A stretch of 64,000 bases of DNA from Massospora cicadina (lineage: Eukaryota > Entomophthoromycota > Entomophthoromycetes > Entomophthorales > Entomophthoraceae), in the NCBI GenBank assembly GCA_022478985.1, contig JAKSZP010005267.1, forward strand, positions 186,001 to 250,000, read 5' to 3'. Numbering within the stretch: the first letter of the stretch is position 1; the number at the start of each line of letters is the position of its first letter. The translations under genes and the position numbers were made by a program. This document shows positions 48,421-61,384 of this stretch, piece after piece. A model generated the notes under the pieces. It was not told where the DNA came from, did no database searches, and was given only the letters and a program-made list of their open reading frames with translations.

Positions 48421-49720
48421 GAGCTTCAGGACCTATATCCATCCCCTCCAGACACCAAGTAATAGTAAACACTGAGTTAGAGGTGAAAGTGCCAGCTAGG
48501 CTCTATGGGAGGTCATTGGGCCTTATCAGCAATCACAGCTTGAGCCTCATATGGCTCCAGGCAGTATACTTCCAGGACTTGGAGAGATTAAAGTTTTACT
48601 AAAAACTTACAAAATGAAACAATGCAAATCCGCCAGCGTCAAAATAGTGGCGTATTTATAATTGGCCCCATTTGAGGAGGTCCTTTGGGTGCACAAGTTT
48701 GGGTTGCTGGATGAAATTAGTCTACTTGTTGAACCGCACCCAGCATGCTGGTGGTAGTAGCGCATGAGGAATTATTGAAGATATTGGAATTGCGGAAGGA
48801 TCAGACGATTGCTTTATTTTAAAAAAATAAAGGAGATTTTCAACGTCGATGACCCTGATTTAGGGTGTGCTTGGGGGTGGTCCATTGGTTGGACACTGGA
48901 GATCATCCTCACATCAGATCATGGCTAATCCGCCAATTGAGGGCAGCTGAGGAAGTAGTGACAGAGGAAATCAATTATCTACTGAATAAAGGTATGCTCA
49001 AACCTTCAAAGAGTCTGTGAGCTTAGCCCGTCCTAATTGTAAAAAAGAAGGACAGTACCAACAGGGTGGTAATAGACTACAGGAATCTCAATGGTATCCC
49101 CAAGAAGGACTCATATTTCTTGCCACAGGTAAACAATGCGTTGGATCAGTTAAGGGGAGCTCGCTACTTCTCAGCGATGGATCTGATATTGGGTTACTGT
49201 CAAATCAAGTTGCCTGCGGCGGAACAGGAGAAATGCGCCTTAATCACATCTGAGGGGTTTTTTAACTGACATATATGCCTCAAGAGCTATGTAATGCCTC
49301 AGCTACATTTCAACGGTCCATAAACAACATATTTGGCAATCTAAAGCTGTCATGTGTCTTTGTGTACCTTGACGACATCAATTTTTTCTCTCAGATTTTT
49401 CTTCGCACCTTGATCATCTAGAAGCAGTATTTTGCCAGCTCACTGAGGCAAACATCAAAATTAAGCCTCATAAATTCAACTTACTTAAAGACCAGTTGGA
49501 GTATCTAGGGTTTGTAGTGACGCAAAGGGGCGTAAACCTCAAATGGCCAAGGTGGAAGCTATTCAGAAAATGACTTCACCAAACAGTAAATAGGACATAC
49601 AAATATTCTTGGGATGGTGGGTTACTACCGACGCTTCATCCCAAACTTCAGTTGTATTATGTACTATTATTTGAGCTTCTAAAGAAGGATGTCATGTTCA
49701 AATGGACTGAAGGCCAATAG
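48420..49720 (+). pseudogene. pol: Linker and reverse transcriptase of D
   Basis: Linker with IPSRHQVIVNTELEVKVP (48430). RT entry VVIDYRNLNGIPKKDSYFLP (49060), motif A FSAMDLILGY (about 49170-49200) and catalytic VYLDDINFFS (YLDD at 49365-49376) are intact. Frameshifts occur after motif A and near 49260. Confidence 0.8.
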
Positions 49721-50290
49721 TGTCCTTTGACACCCTTTAAATGGTGTTGGTTAGTGCGCCGGTGCTACATTATCCAAATTTTGATATAGAATTTTTGTCC
49801 AGACTGGTGAATCCCTTTCCGCCATTGAGGAAGTCCTACTTAAAAAGACGATGAGGGGGAGTAGAATCCAGTTGCATTTTGCAGTCAGAGCCTGAACTGC
49901 CATTAGCATAATTATACTGTGACTGAGTGGGAACTTAGCAAAAATTTAAGCTTATAAGAAAATTCAGGTGTATTTTCAAGAAGTGAAGTTTAAAGTCAAT
50001 CGGATCATGCTTTTTTATGCTGGCTGCAGAATTTTAAGGAGCCTGAAGGGCGTCTAGCCTGATGAGCCCTAAACTTCAGGCTTATGACTTTGAGATCTTT
50101 CACTGACCTGGAGTAATGCAGAACGCTAATTGCTTGGCAAGGCTACCAACAGTTGCAGTATGGCAGGTCTGAGTGACATAATGTACATTAAAATGCTCAG
50201 TAGGAAAATCGACAATGAACCACCTCAAGTCATCAAGGTTTTAGACGGAATAAGGGCAAATACATTACAGAAGAATGGCGAATTTTATAA
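49721..50290 (+). pseudogene. RNase H region of D, badly decayed
   Basis: Only short matches (LVSAPVLHYPNFD near 49748) mark the RT-RNase H junction. No catalytic residues could be confirmed. Confidence 0.45.
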
Positions 50291-51385
50291 ACGGATTGGA
50301 GACTCTACAATGAACTTCCCGTGACCCTTGGCACGGCCTAGCATTATCATGAGCGCCTATAAGGCAGTTGGACATGGTATGTGCAAGACATTAAAATTAT
50401 TGCGCCCTAGGTATTATTGGGAGAGCATGAACTTTGACGTGCTTAAAACTATTTCCTGCTGCCACCCATGCCAAGCGGAAAAGGCTGTTCTGCCAGAAGA
50501 CTTCATACCAGTTAGTGAAACTACATTTTGCTTGGCATATGGTTTCCTTGATGTCGTTGGCTCCCTGCCAACAGGAGCTAACCTGTTCAAATACATTCTG
50601 GTGGCAATTGACCACTTGACCAGGTGGTTAGAAGCATGGACGATTAAGAAATTGGGGGCAGTCACAGTAGCCAAGTTTATCATGAAATATATTATCCAGC
50701 GGCATGGCTGCCCTCAGAGCCTTCTTATTAACAATGTAACCAACTTCATTTCCAACATCCTTTCAAAGCTAAACAAGCTAATGGCTATCCGTGGGGTTTT
50801 GATGACTCCAGATCAACTGAGTCTAATAAGATGGTTGAGCGCGTTAATGGGACTTTAGTGAACATATTTCAAAAATGGTAGTGGATCAACCTTCAGATTG
50901 AAGTTCCCTCCTTTTCACCGCTGTTTTCGCTTATAACATCAGCTTTCATTCCACCACAAGGAAGATCCCCTTTCAACTAATATATGAATGACACCCTGAT
51001 CTTCTGGCGCTGCTCTAGCCTGTGTAGAAGATACCAGCGGAATAGATCCCCAACTTTATTTGACTAACATAGCTGACACATAATCAAGCTGCACACCAAA
51101 GCAAACATGTTCAGCTTAGCCAAAAAGGTAAAGAATCAGGTGACCAATCAGATATGGCGTAGTGTGCTAGCGCAGTTCAAAAATAAGAGTATGGTTCTAT
51201 TCCATGACCACACAGGTTCAGGTGGAAGCACAAATTGGCCAGATTCTAGATTGGTCCATTTGAATTAATAAAGATTAAAATTGTTGATGCCTATACTATC
51301 AAAGACCCCTCAAGCTGTCAGATCATTAACTGAGTGCATGCGGAGTTCCTCAGGCATATAAACAATAGGAGACTTATTTTCCATT
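50291..51385 (+). pseudogene. int: Integrase of D
   Basis: An open 176-codon frame at 50328-50858. The zinc-binding part is present (GHGMCKTLKLLRPRYYW, then CCHPCQAEK). Core: FLDVVGSLPTG with AIDHLTRW, then LLINNVTNF where DNGTNF is expected, so the second catalytic Asp is Asn. A VERVNGT-like stretch follows out of frame near 50835. C-terminal sequence continues to the polypurine tract. Confidence 0.82.
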
Positions 51386-51397
51386 CAAGGGGGGTAA

Positions 51398-51969
51398 TGT
51401 CAAGATTCTGATATGACTGGACAATAAGCCCTAAGTAGTTACGGCAGAATGGGCGAGATTAGCTAAACTGATTTTTATGAAATATTGATGAGATTGCCTT
51501 GACATAAGGCGATAGGGCAATACCAAGCTTCAAACAAGTATTTAGTGGATTGCTTCAAAATAGGTAATAAAACGATGTTGATGTACTATGATATGTTAGT
51601 AGATCGCCTCAAACTAAATGCGATCATGAATAAAATAAATAGTAGACTCTTTCAGAACAATTTAGAATATGGCAGAAATGAATAGTCTAAGAAAAAATAT
51701 TAACCAAAGTTGCTGATATATAAGTGAGAAGAGAAGATTGAAGGAGGAGGATTGTTGTTAGAAAAGAGAGAGCAGAACAGCGAGTATCTGCTGTAAATAT
51801 TATCTTGAATTAAAGAAGTTTCATTTGAACAATTTAATCATATTTATATATTTATTTACATGTCTTCTGAGGCTGGCGATCTTCATATTGTCTATCCTAT
51901 TGCTCAATGGGCTTGACCCTGCGCAAATCCCCTTTGGCATATCTCCAAGACATTGCTGAAATCATAACA
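51398..51969 (+). repeat. 3' LTR of D with polypurine tract
   Basis: Starts TGTCAAGATTCTG after CAAGGGGGGTAA (51386-51397) and ends ATAACA. Confidence 0.88.
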
Positions 51970-54900
51970 ATGTGAATCCTCTTATACTTTGTATATGAGA
52001 TGCATGTGTTGGGATTTTTGCCCACTTTTCCAGCCTCCTAGATTACCTGTTGAATTGCTAAGGGATAAGTCCTACTGGCAAATGGATTGGATATCAGTTG
52101 ATCCCAATTTTGGGCTAATAATGTTTGATGATTTTGGGTAATTCACAGGTTTTGATCCTATGGGAATCAATCTGGTATATGTTTAAGATCTTGTCACGCA
52201 GAGTGTCCAACAAAATTGGGTCGTCTGATAGTTGATTGCTGATTAACTATCTGGTGTACTGATTAAGATTGGTCAGATTTCATTACTGAACAATTGGAAA
52301 TTTAATTAGCAGTTGTGAGGTGAGTGATGCCACCTGCAACTAGCAAATCGATCAGTTGGTTCACAGCCTGCCATAATGGGTAAAGAGTAACATTACCTAT
52401 GCTGGTCGCTAGCCAAATGTGGTTAGTTTTCTGTTATTGAGTGGGAAACGTTAGGGACACGTTTTCTGGCTCTTTACATTTCAGGTCTCAATGATGTCCG
52501 ATGGAGTAATCCTAACCTGATGGAAAAGACCATCGCCAGTAAGATGTCATAGGGAAGTTCAACGTCAACAACTGCTATTTTTATGGCTGAGGCGCCAACT
52601 GAGGAGTTGGGAGCTAAATTTTTTTCTGTAAATTCCCTACAAATGAACTATAACAAAACAAATTTATCCTATTGAAAGAAAACGGTTCTTTCATCTGTGA
52701 CTTAAGTTCTATTCATCTTCAGTAAATTATTGTTATGGTATAAAATAATTGTGGACTGTTTTGTGGTATAAAGAGTAAGGATTGAGGATCCTTAGAAGAT
52801 AAGCAGACCTTAGATGGGAATCTCCGCAGACTCATCATGACGTGAAGAAAGGCCAGAAACCTCTGAATCTGAGTGTGGATCAAGTTAGACATAACAGGGA
52901 AGAAGTCCCTATAGTTGACATCACAGTATTTTGTGGATAATTGCAGGTTTAGCGTTGGACCATATTGGACTTATCTATTTAAATATGGATAACAGTCATC
53001 ATACTATTATCAATCACATATCAATTACTATCAAGCAACCCAAATTGTGCACATGACGAAACTATGCAGTTGTTTTCTTGGGATCATTGTAAGAAACTCC
53101 AGAATGTTAAACAGCTTGTTATCTAACACCATGTGGTGTGTGATCTCCATGTTGCATTCTAAATGAGATGGACACACAATATTTACCATGAAAGTATTTG
53201 CCAGTAGATAGAGTAAAAGAAAAGGTAGTCTTCTCATTAATATTTTCTGTCACTGCCCATGACGTGTGCTTGAAAAGAACCTGTGGGGTTTATGTGAATT
53301 CTTGCTGCTCTCCAAACCTATTATTACCATCAAGAAAAAGAAAGTACCAAGCCAACTCTTTCATACATCATTCTCTTTCACTTTTTAGATGCGGTGCTGC
53401 TTTTCTTTGTACATTGACTAATATTACTGGACCGTCATTCAGATTATTATCATCAATAGAATTAACACTTTCAACATCAGGAATTTTACTTCTGTCAAGT
53501 AAATCATGTTGATTGTTAAAACAGCTTGTATTTCTGCGTTTTAACAATAGATTCTAATGCTATAACATCAATTTCATTGATATCATTTTCATTTAAGGGG
53601 GAATATCCATCTTTTGTCATCCAAGGATAAGATATATTTTCATCTTCACATGGTTAAAAACTTTATTTTTCTGGTATTATCTCAAATGGAGTAAAAGAGT
53701 AAAAACCAAATTAAGAAAATTATAAGTTTTGGTGTATAAGTTTTTTACATGAAATTATGTTTAAATAATCACTTTTTGAAATTAATGCAACGAGATACAC
53801 ATATTATCAAAGCTTTATATCCTCTAAATCTTTTAAATGTGAAAAAAAGATTAGAAATAATTAATATCAGCCTGGTTATTATGATATAGAGCAATGGATG
53901 TCATGTTAGCTGCAATTATTCCACATGTATATCTGAGAAAAACGTGGTTAGAGCATTTTTCAAGTTTGAAAATCTTGCATCAGTATCATCGTTAATGAGA
54001 TTCCAATCTAAAGCATGTTCATCACAAACATGGATGTCAACATTATGATGTTATATGTCGTATGAGATTGAAAGCTCTGTCACCCGCAGATATTTGGTAT
54101 TTGCTTCCAATGGATCAGGAGTGACCAGTTTGCTATAAATTCTCAGTATATCATATCCCTTATAATGAGTAAATAATAAATATCACTCGAAAACCATTTA
54201 TTCAGATTGAGTAGACAAAGAGCAATGTAAGTAATCACTGCTATTGATGTACCTTGATTTCCACAAGGACTTATATCAAGTCTGCCATTGAATTTATTAA
54301 AAATAAACGACACATATTTGACATGTTCTCTGACAAACTTACATATCTACACATCATACCAGGCTCTACTCTTTAAACATATTCATCTGAGTTAATAATA
54401 AATATGATTGACAAACTTTTGTGCTAGTTGAGCGACATCAATATTTTTGATGGAATAATGGAAATAAATTATGAAACAAAGAATTATTCTTTGTTAGCCA
54501 CTATTAGGCTACTTTTAAACTATAGTATTCAACTTTCAGTTGTTTTATGCGCTGGAATCGCTAGACTTTCCATCAATATAACAATTCCTGCTTGGCTCAG
54601 TTGTAGCGGAAGTTGTTCAGCCAATTCAACAAACCTTAATCAAATATAGTAACTTTCTATGTGAACCAATTTTGATTATTTTGATTGTGAACCTAAATTA
54701 TTTTAGATGAGGCACAATCCTGCTAAGAAGACTCTGCTCAATGTCTGATAAATTGGTAATTTGTCAGGCCAAGATGATAGTTCCAATACAGAAGGCTTGA
54801 GGTAAAAAATCTCATTCTTTAAAATTAGTTGCACAGCAAGAGCAATCCATAACACTCCTCAATTCATGTAGATCTGGATGTATCATTGATGACCTTTAAG

Positions 54901-55100
54901 TTGTATTCAAATTTCACCGCTGTTGTGGATATAGAGTCTTTTTACATATTGCACAGGACACGCCACAAAATATAACTTTTCTTGTTTAAGTTTAAAATGA
55001 CTGCAATTCTTGCTGATTGTTTCACGCATTCATTGTATTTGACTACTTCTCTCATCCGCCATCTTATTCTGCAGGATGTCATTATTATGCCACATACATT
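51970..55100 (-). pseudogene. Helitron Rep protein, N-terminal part
   Basis: Minus strand from high to low: a CGVSCAICKK double-cysteine motif (about 54945-54975), acidic and Ser/Asp-rich sequence (53450-53600), KELAWYFLFLDGNNRFGEQQ (53300-53365), which fits the 'PHLFP.G.NGF...R' block upstream of Helitron Rep domains, a reading MRRLPFLLLYLLANTFMVNI (53237 down), and HASHIQSIRGF (near 51990) directly before the D insertion. An unrelated protease-like fragment seems to lie within it (52070-52640). Confidence 0.55.
52070..52640 (-). pseudogene. Possible LTR-retrotransposon protease fragment
   Basis: Minus strand gives APNSSVGASAIKIAVVDVEL then PYDILL (52530-52620). The 'V.LPYDILLG..F' pattern is that of the second conserved region of gypsy proteases. 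No LTR was found, and it may be an insertion in the Helitron or a chance match. Confidence 0.3.
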
Positions 55101-57640
55101 AGATAGTCATTGTGAATGTTATTCAACGGTTTCATTTTAAGCAGTTATGAATCAATGAGAGGCAATGTGCTCAATCATTGTCAGTCCCATTCTAAAAGCG
55201 TTTCTGACTCAAGGAAAGTCAGTGTGACCATTATTCTGTTGAATTATGTGATAGTTGATTGTGCTTTATTGACTCAGTGTTTTTCCAGTTCTTTCACTTC
55301 AAATATTTATAATTCATCTATCCTTGCATCTGTGCAAGTCTCTCCACATATCTTCTGGGAGACTCTTCATGGTAAACATATGCCATTTTCTTCCTAAATT
55401 GAGAGAGGCGCTCATATTTTGAACTATACATTTTAGGAAAACACTTTTTTTATATGCGTGGCATTTTTTGTTGTCCAACCCATGTTTTCATGTCAATAAA
55501 ATGTATCAGTCATTATAAGTTAAAAAGTCTAAAAAATGGGAAAATTTATGCTTTTTAAAACACACGCTAAAATGTATGAAATAATAAATAAAAAAATGCA
55601 CTAAAAAGTATGAAATAAGCAATAAAAGGTATGAATAGCAGATAAAAACCTTTTTAAGTTAGCGCCATATTTCAAACTGACTTATAAACCTTTGCTCATG
55701 GATACAAATTAGTGCTGATATTAGATTGCGTACAAGTGTAAACTGTCAATAACTAAGAACACAAAGTGCTGAGTATATATATGATCATTTTTGTTTAAAT
55801 TTCTCTATTTAGGAGACTACATAATACAAAGATATAGGTTCTCCTAATGAAAACTGAACATTGGCCAATAGATTACATCATCATTATGCTTTTTAGTTTA
55901 TATGTGTTCTTAGATCAGAATTACAAATGAGTCTAAAATATATATTTCCTTGTGTCAAGTTGCATCTGAGCCTTAACTTGAGTGTGAATGTAAAGTAATT
56001 TATTGTGGGAACATTAATCTTATATATTCCATGAAGCACAATCAGTTCTTGCTATTATATATTTACTGTCTTATGTTATGTATATGTGCATATGTGAGCT
56101 ATCAATATGTAGTAATTTTATCTTAATCTCTTTCTATGTTGAGGGTTAGCCATCAAAAGAGTAGACTCAATTCAATGCAGTCTCTCAATGTATAGGTTGT
56201 TGATATCTCTGCTTTTGTTTGGTATTGTTTGTTTCTTGTGATCACTTTGAATGTGGTGTCTTGTTTGATTGTTAATTACCTGAATACTATTATCTCTGGA
56301 GCGGTCATGAGTCTGTATGTTGACGAGTGTGTGATATTGTGTTCAGGGGACTGCTTGAACTGGTCGTGCAATGGCGTATAGTAACTGTAACGCCTGGGTT
56401 TGCACCAATATGCAACAAAGGAGTTGGGGAGTACAAGCCATGTCGCCAATCACATTACTTACAACCCAGCAGTGAACCACCCCCAAACCTGCACGCCATT
56501 ACCTTAATTTTACACATATTTGCGGACCATGGTTCCAGCAATGCTGCATGCAAGCAGCAGCGTCTGGCCCCATGACTGGGTTGAAAATGAAGCCAACGCC
56601 TAGCCCAGCTCACTGGTCGAGCTCTTTGATTCTGTTTGATTTAGATGATATTTCCCAAAATAAATCGTAAAAATGATTTATGGCAAGCAACACTATTGAT
56701 AATTTTATTAGGATTTTTTGAGAAAACAAAGCTTATTCCCAGTTGCCATTTCTTCATTTTATATCTTTTGCGGTTTTTTATTTAAATACTAATTTGAGCT
56801 TTCAAGTGACATCCAAATTGTTGCTTGCAAAAGCCCTGCATCCCAGGGGATTGCAATTTTAAGGCTTTGAGACACCATTGTGCAATACGCCAGATTAGCC
56901 CTCATTCTCAAACAACCAAATCCTTACCCTCAAAAGACTCATTTGTTCTTCTGCCGCCCCACATCCTTGAACTTGATCTTCAGATTCACAGGCAAATTCG
57001 AATCTTCTTTAATGAGTTCAATGTACAGATCAGGCTGGGCCTAATCTGTCACAATGCAGGCTAGTTCAGGTGTACTTTCTGATAAAAGGTCTGAAGATCC
57101 TGTTTTCCCTCAAGTCAGGGTTATATGACACTTTTATATTTAAAGAATCTTCTTGGGCGGCTTCTCCAATACCTTGTTTCTTGTATTTACCCAATAGGGC
57201 TTCATTTCATAGGGCCTTATCTCAGTAAATCAAGTCTCAACCTGTCCTTATTCTGCCAAAATGCTTGTTTATTCCAGCGCCTCAGGTCTACTCATGGAGG
57301 ACCTAGTTTCAACATGCGTTGGTCTTACATATAACATAAGGGAACATCACCAGATGCTTTTGATGATAAATAAAAAATGATGTTTAATATAATTTTGCAT
57401 TTTTCTTTTTTCTTTATGATTTTATATCTTATATTATTTTTTGTAATTTCCTTGTGTTATTTTTCTCTTTTTGCAATGGGACTTAACCTATAAGTAGTGT
57501 TAGAGGTCTAACTTTTCGTTTCCCTACTCTGGTTCAGCAATTCTTTTTTTACTTACCACTATCATGGTTTAGAGTTCTATTTTATGAGACTTAATCACCT
57601 ATCATGGTTCAGAGGTCCCTGATACTTGACCAAAACCAGT
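55101..57640. other. 2.5 kb without recognised genes
   Basis: AT-rich. Bases 55560-55640 hold an irregular A-rich repeat of the form AAAAxGTATGAAATAA. Bases 56370-56600 are richer in G and C with a plus-strand open reading of 82 codons and no domain. Bases 56825-57334 have two plus-strand open readings without recognisable motifs. The left LTR of G may lie in the right part, but I could not align it. Confidence 0.4.
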
Positions 57641-57660
57641 ACTTATACTATTTTAGTTGG
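57480..57660. repeat. Degenerate direct repeats around 'TATCATGGTTCAGAGGT'
   Basis: Variants of an ACTTAA-CCTAT block and a GGTTYAGAGKT block recur at about 57482-57515, 57564-57575 and 57588-57618. Confidence 0.45.
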
Positions 57661-58720
57661 TTCAGTAGTTCTTCAGGAACATTGCATTTTAATATTCCTC
57701 AAGATCCAATACTTGAGATATTTAGTATAGACCCGTTCACTATATGACCATCCATGAGGTTCTTAATTAATAGGCATCAGTAGTGGCTTGGAGATCATAT
57801 CAAATGGCCTGACCACAAAGCGTCCAACTTAATTCTTCTTTCATAATCATGGGTATCACAATAAGCTACCCTATCCTCCACATGGTACTTTAGTAAGCTG
57901 ATTGTTTCTTGTTGTCTGCTGTCTTTTCTTTAATACTTGTCTATAATGTGGTATCAAAAGCCTGAAATTGCAGTTCAATTATAATCTTGCCAGCTGGTCC
58001 AGCTATCAATCAGTATCATCTCTGATGCTTATCTATGGCATATTACAAAATCAGTGGTAATGCTTCCCTTCATCTATATAATAAGTTGAATGACGTTTTT
58101 TGTCATCATATGATGACTGATATTGTAGGTGAAGGTAAACAAACTTAGGTAAATTCCTCAGACGAAAGTTTTCCCTGAAACCAATTTTCTTAGCATTGTG
58201 GCTAGCATTCCATTGACTCATTCTACCACTACATTTGTTTCTGGTCAATATGGAATGATACCAATCCATAGATTTACATTAGTCCGTTTAGCTTCAGATC
58301 ACAAAGAAGGTAAAATTAGTTCCATTGTCAATCAATAAAACTTGCGGGAATCCATTCTGGTACGCTACTTGGTCCAGGATGTTTCTCGCCATGCTTGCAG
58401 CATCCACTTTGATCAAGGCTTTGGTTTCTACCCATCTAGTTAGATGATCTATTGTTACTATTATGTATTTAGCTCCTCCTGTACTGATAATCAAGGGTCC
58501 CTTCACGTCCATTGACACTGTGTGCCACATAAACCCATGGCATACTAACCAGTATCCTATTATAATCTTATAAGCTTGAGGAGTTGGCATTAAACACAAC
58601 AGGCCAGGTTGTCAGCGACATCATAGTTGATCAATTATAGTAGTAATACTGCGGTTATGGTCCATGGTTTTTCTTAGGCCACCATGATCAACGACTTTAT
58701 GTGTGGCTCGGATAATTTCC
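57641..58720 (-). pseudogene. int: Integrase of G
   Basis: Open reading 58599-58294: SMDVKGPLIISTGGAKYI with TIDHLTRWVE (first catalytic Asp present), then VLLIDNGTNF (second catalytic Asp present). The frame breaks right after. The C-terminal part is decayed. This is the only integrase in the window with both readable aspartates intact. Confidence 0.78.
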
Positions 58721-58979
58721 TTTCATTCTAATGTCTCTGAAAAATAAAAACTGTTTTCCATCAATCATTTTAATAATTATCCATTTTTCATCTCAGTGTT
58801 TTCCGTTGCTTTCTTTAGCACACCTTGAGTTTCTCAGAGCTCATTACCAATATTGCATTTAATCATTCTCTGAAATAACTCATCCTATTGATGATAGATA
58901 ACTTGAACAGTAGGAAATCTTGATAATCCGTCAGCATTTTGATGTGCTGCTCCAACCCAATGTATTATCTCAAATTGTA

Positions 58980-60420
58980 AGCTTAAAATTTCAAATTCCA
59001 TAAGGCCAGTTGCCCCTCTGGTTCCTCAGTCTATGGAGACAGCGTAAAGACAAGTGGTTGGTCATCACTTTAAAGTGTTTTTCTTGGATATACACTCTGA
59101 ATTACTTGCATCCATAGATCACCACAAGGCATTTTCACTCCATCATGGTATATTTTTTCCACTGGTGTTAGCGTTCTGTTCACATAGGCTACAGGATGTT
59201 CTTCCTAATCGTCATCAACCTGACCCAAAAAGGCACCAATAACCATCAATGGAGCATCAATTTGGATGATAAATTACCAACTGAAATTCAGGAATTTTAA
59301 GACAGAGCTGAACATCAAATATTGGCGTATCTCATCAAATGATTATTAGCCTCATCATTCCGCATGAATCCTTATTTGTTCATTAATAAGTGGAATAATG
59401 GCTCCAAGATTATGGCAAAATCATTGATGAATCAGCAATATTAGCTGACCATCTCAAGAGCTAATTAGAAATCCCAGACTTTGTTTATGATTGACATTTG
59501 TTTCATTGCTGTAACTTCTTCAGCTGGGTTTGCAGCCTGCTGGAGTTTATTAAAAGCCCCAAGTCTCAATCACTTTCTTGAAGATATGAATTTTTCTCAG
59601 CTTGATCTTTAAATCGCCATCACAAGGTGCTTGAACACTTCTTATTGCCCAAATATTCCGTTAAGGTCTTGCTAAATACATTGATATCATTTATATATAG
59701 TAAAATGCAGGATAGCTTCAAATCAAAGAGGATAGAGTTTATTACTCACTTGAATGTCACCAGCTCGTTATACAGTCTCTGGGGCATTAAGGTCAGCTGA
59801 TATGTTCCTGAGTGGTAAATATCTCACTCTTACCTGATCATCATTTAGAGTATCGATTTGCCAATCTTTTGAAATCAAGTTCTTTGCTGAAAAAGTACTT
59901 GTCATTCCCTAAGCGATCAAGCATTTCATCAATTCTTTCAGTGGATAATTTTTCTTTTTAGTGTTGTGTTCAATTGGCGATAATTGATTGCTACTCAATT
60001 TGATCCATCCATCTTTTTTGCAATTTAGGATCAGACTCGCCTATGGAGTTGACAATGGAAAGAGGATCCCATGCTCAATTAATTTTCTTTACCTTCACTG
60101 ACCGTAGCTTCAGCAGCTCTAGACCAGCAGACATGTCTCATCCTTATTGGCGCGTATTCCCCAGAGTGTTGCCCTTAGGGATCACGTTTTTTGCGAATCC
60201 AGGTCGTGGTCATCTTGGGTGAATATCTCCTGATATCTCTTAAATAATCAGAGCACACTTTCTTGTTGCTTCTCTGATAATACAGTCAGCTGCTCTCAAT
60301 TGACTAAAATGCTAATGCCTCAGCAACATCACCAGTAATCCCCTCTTAGTTAACGTTCTGAAGTCATGTAATTTACTAATTTCTGTCATTAGGATTAAAT
60401 GTAGAAATGCAATGTCTTGA
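58980..60420 (-). pseudogene. pol: Reverse transcriptase and RNase H of G
   Basis: Minus strand: RT entry traces near 60050 down to 59960 (KRWMDQIE, then QSIIAN), and the catalytic region LLYINDINVFS where YIND (59696-59707) stands for YLDD. RNase H-like text lies at 59000-59420. Many stops. Confidence 0.6.
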
Positions 60421-60849
60421 TTTTTCTTTATCTTCATCTTTAAACTCCCATACTAGCAAGTAGAATACTAATTTTCCATGTGCTGGCATATTAATTCCCA
60501 GCACTACCCATGGCTTAATTCTCAAATTACTCTATAGGCTGACAACTTCTCCATATTTTTCTTCAGGCTTTTAATCATGTAAAAACTAAGTTAACGATTA
60601 TTTGCATTCCTGGTAGTATTCTGTTTGCTATTTTTGTTCTCAAAGGTATTCATGATTTTCTAAGATCTTCTTTGGCATTTTCTTACATCTTTGTCCAATC
60701 GCTTTGTACTGGATGGGAATGATACTGTCATTGTAAATCAAGATTACAAAAATTGTTCTTCTTTGTTAGTGGAGGTTTTCCTTCCCACTGATACACCAAG
60801 AGCAGGGTTTTTCCCCAAAATTGTCAGAGTATTCTCCTCAAAAATACAT

Positions 60850-61110
60850 TTCACTCCCTTTTTTCTAGGAATTCTGTTCTAATAAGTATGTCATAATTCT
60901 GATTTGTCAACATAATGGCAGGATATGATACCACAAGTAATTCAAACCAGAGTGGCAGTTCACTGCAGGCTCTACAGGATATTGCAATATCTGGTACAGC
61001 TGTTCCATAACCCTTCCATTGTTCTAGATCTGGCGAATTCATCATTGTTTTTCAATTTGGTCAAAACATTATTGTTAGGTGCTCCACTGTCTATTATCAC
61101 CTGCACTCTC
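60850..61110 (-). pseudogene. pro: Aspartic protease of G
   Basis: VQVIIDSGAPNNNVLTKL with DSGA at 61080-61091, then 61045-60851 with TNQNYDILIRTEFL. Collinear with the F protease. Confidence 0.8.
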
Positions 61111-61384
61111 ACTCAATTGACTATGATCTCCACATAGGTACACTCAGAGTATTGTAATAAGGTATTTAATGAGTGGATAGTGGCATTATTCACTAAATCA
61201 AGTGTATAAATTAGTTTCACGAATAATCAATAAAAGACTCCTTGATTGCACTAATGGTGAGAGATACGTTCGCCTATTCTAATCTCATCTTGAGTGATTC
61301 CTCCAGGTTCTCAGCAGATCTAATACTGTCCACTAGTTGACAAGCATTGATCTGAGCCACTTCCTTCATAATTTCTGGGTTAGT

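Larger units (their letters stand above)
45405..51969 (+). mobile_element. Element D: near-complete Ty3/gypsy retrotransposon in the Helitron
   Basis: 6.57 kb, LTRs of about 574 and 572 bp, a perfect TSD ATGTG (45400-45404 and 51970-51974), primer-binding site, gag, protease, RT, RNase H trace, integrase and polypurine tract in gypsy order. It splits the Helitron Rep gene, so it is younger than the Helitron. Confidence 0.9.
42380..55100 (-). mobile_element. Helitron encoding Rep-helicase, split by element D
   Basis: Minus-strand rolling-circle transposon remnant. The N-terminal part is at 51970-55100 and the Rep core plus helicase at 42380-45404. Joining across the ATGTG TSD of D brings an IRG...YW-like stretch next to the LGAPTWF motif, as in the Helitron_like_N domain. 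Terminal sequences were not found. Confidence 0.75.
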
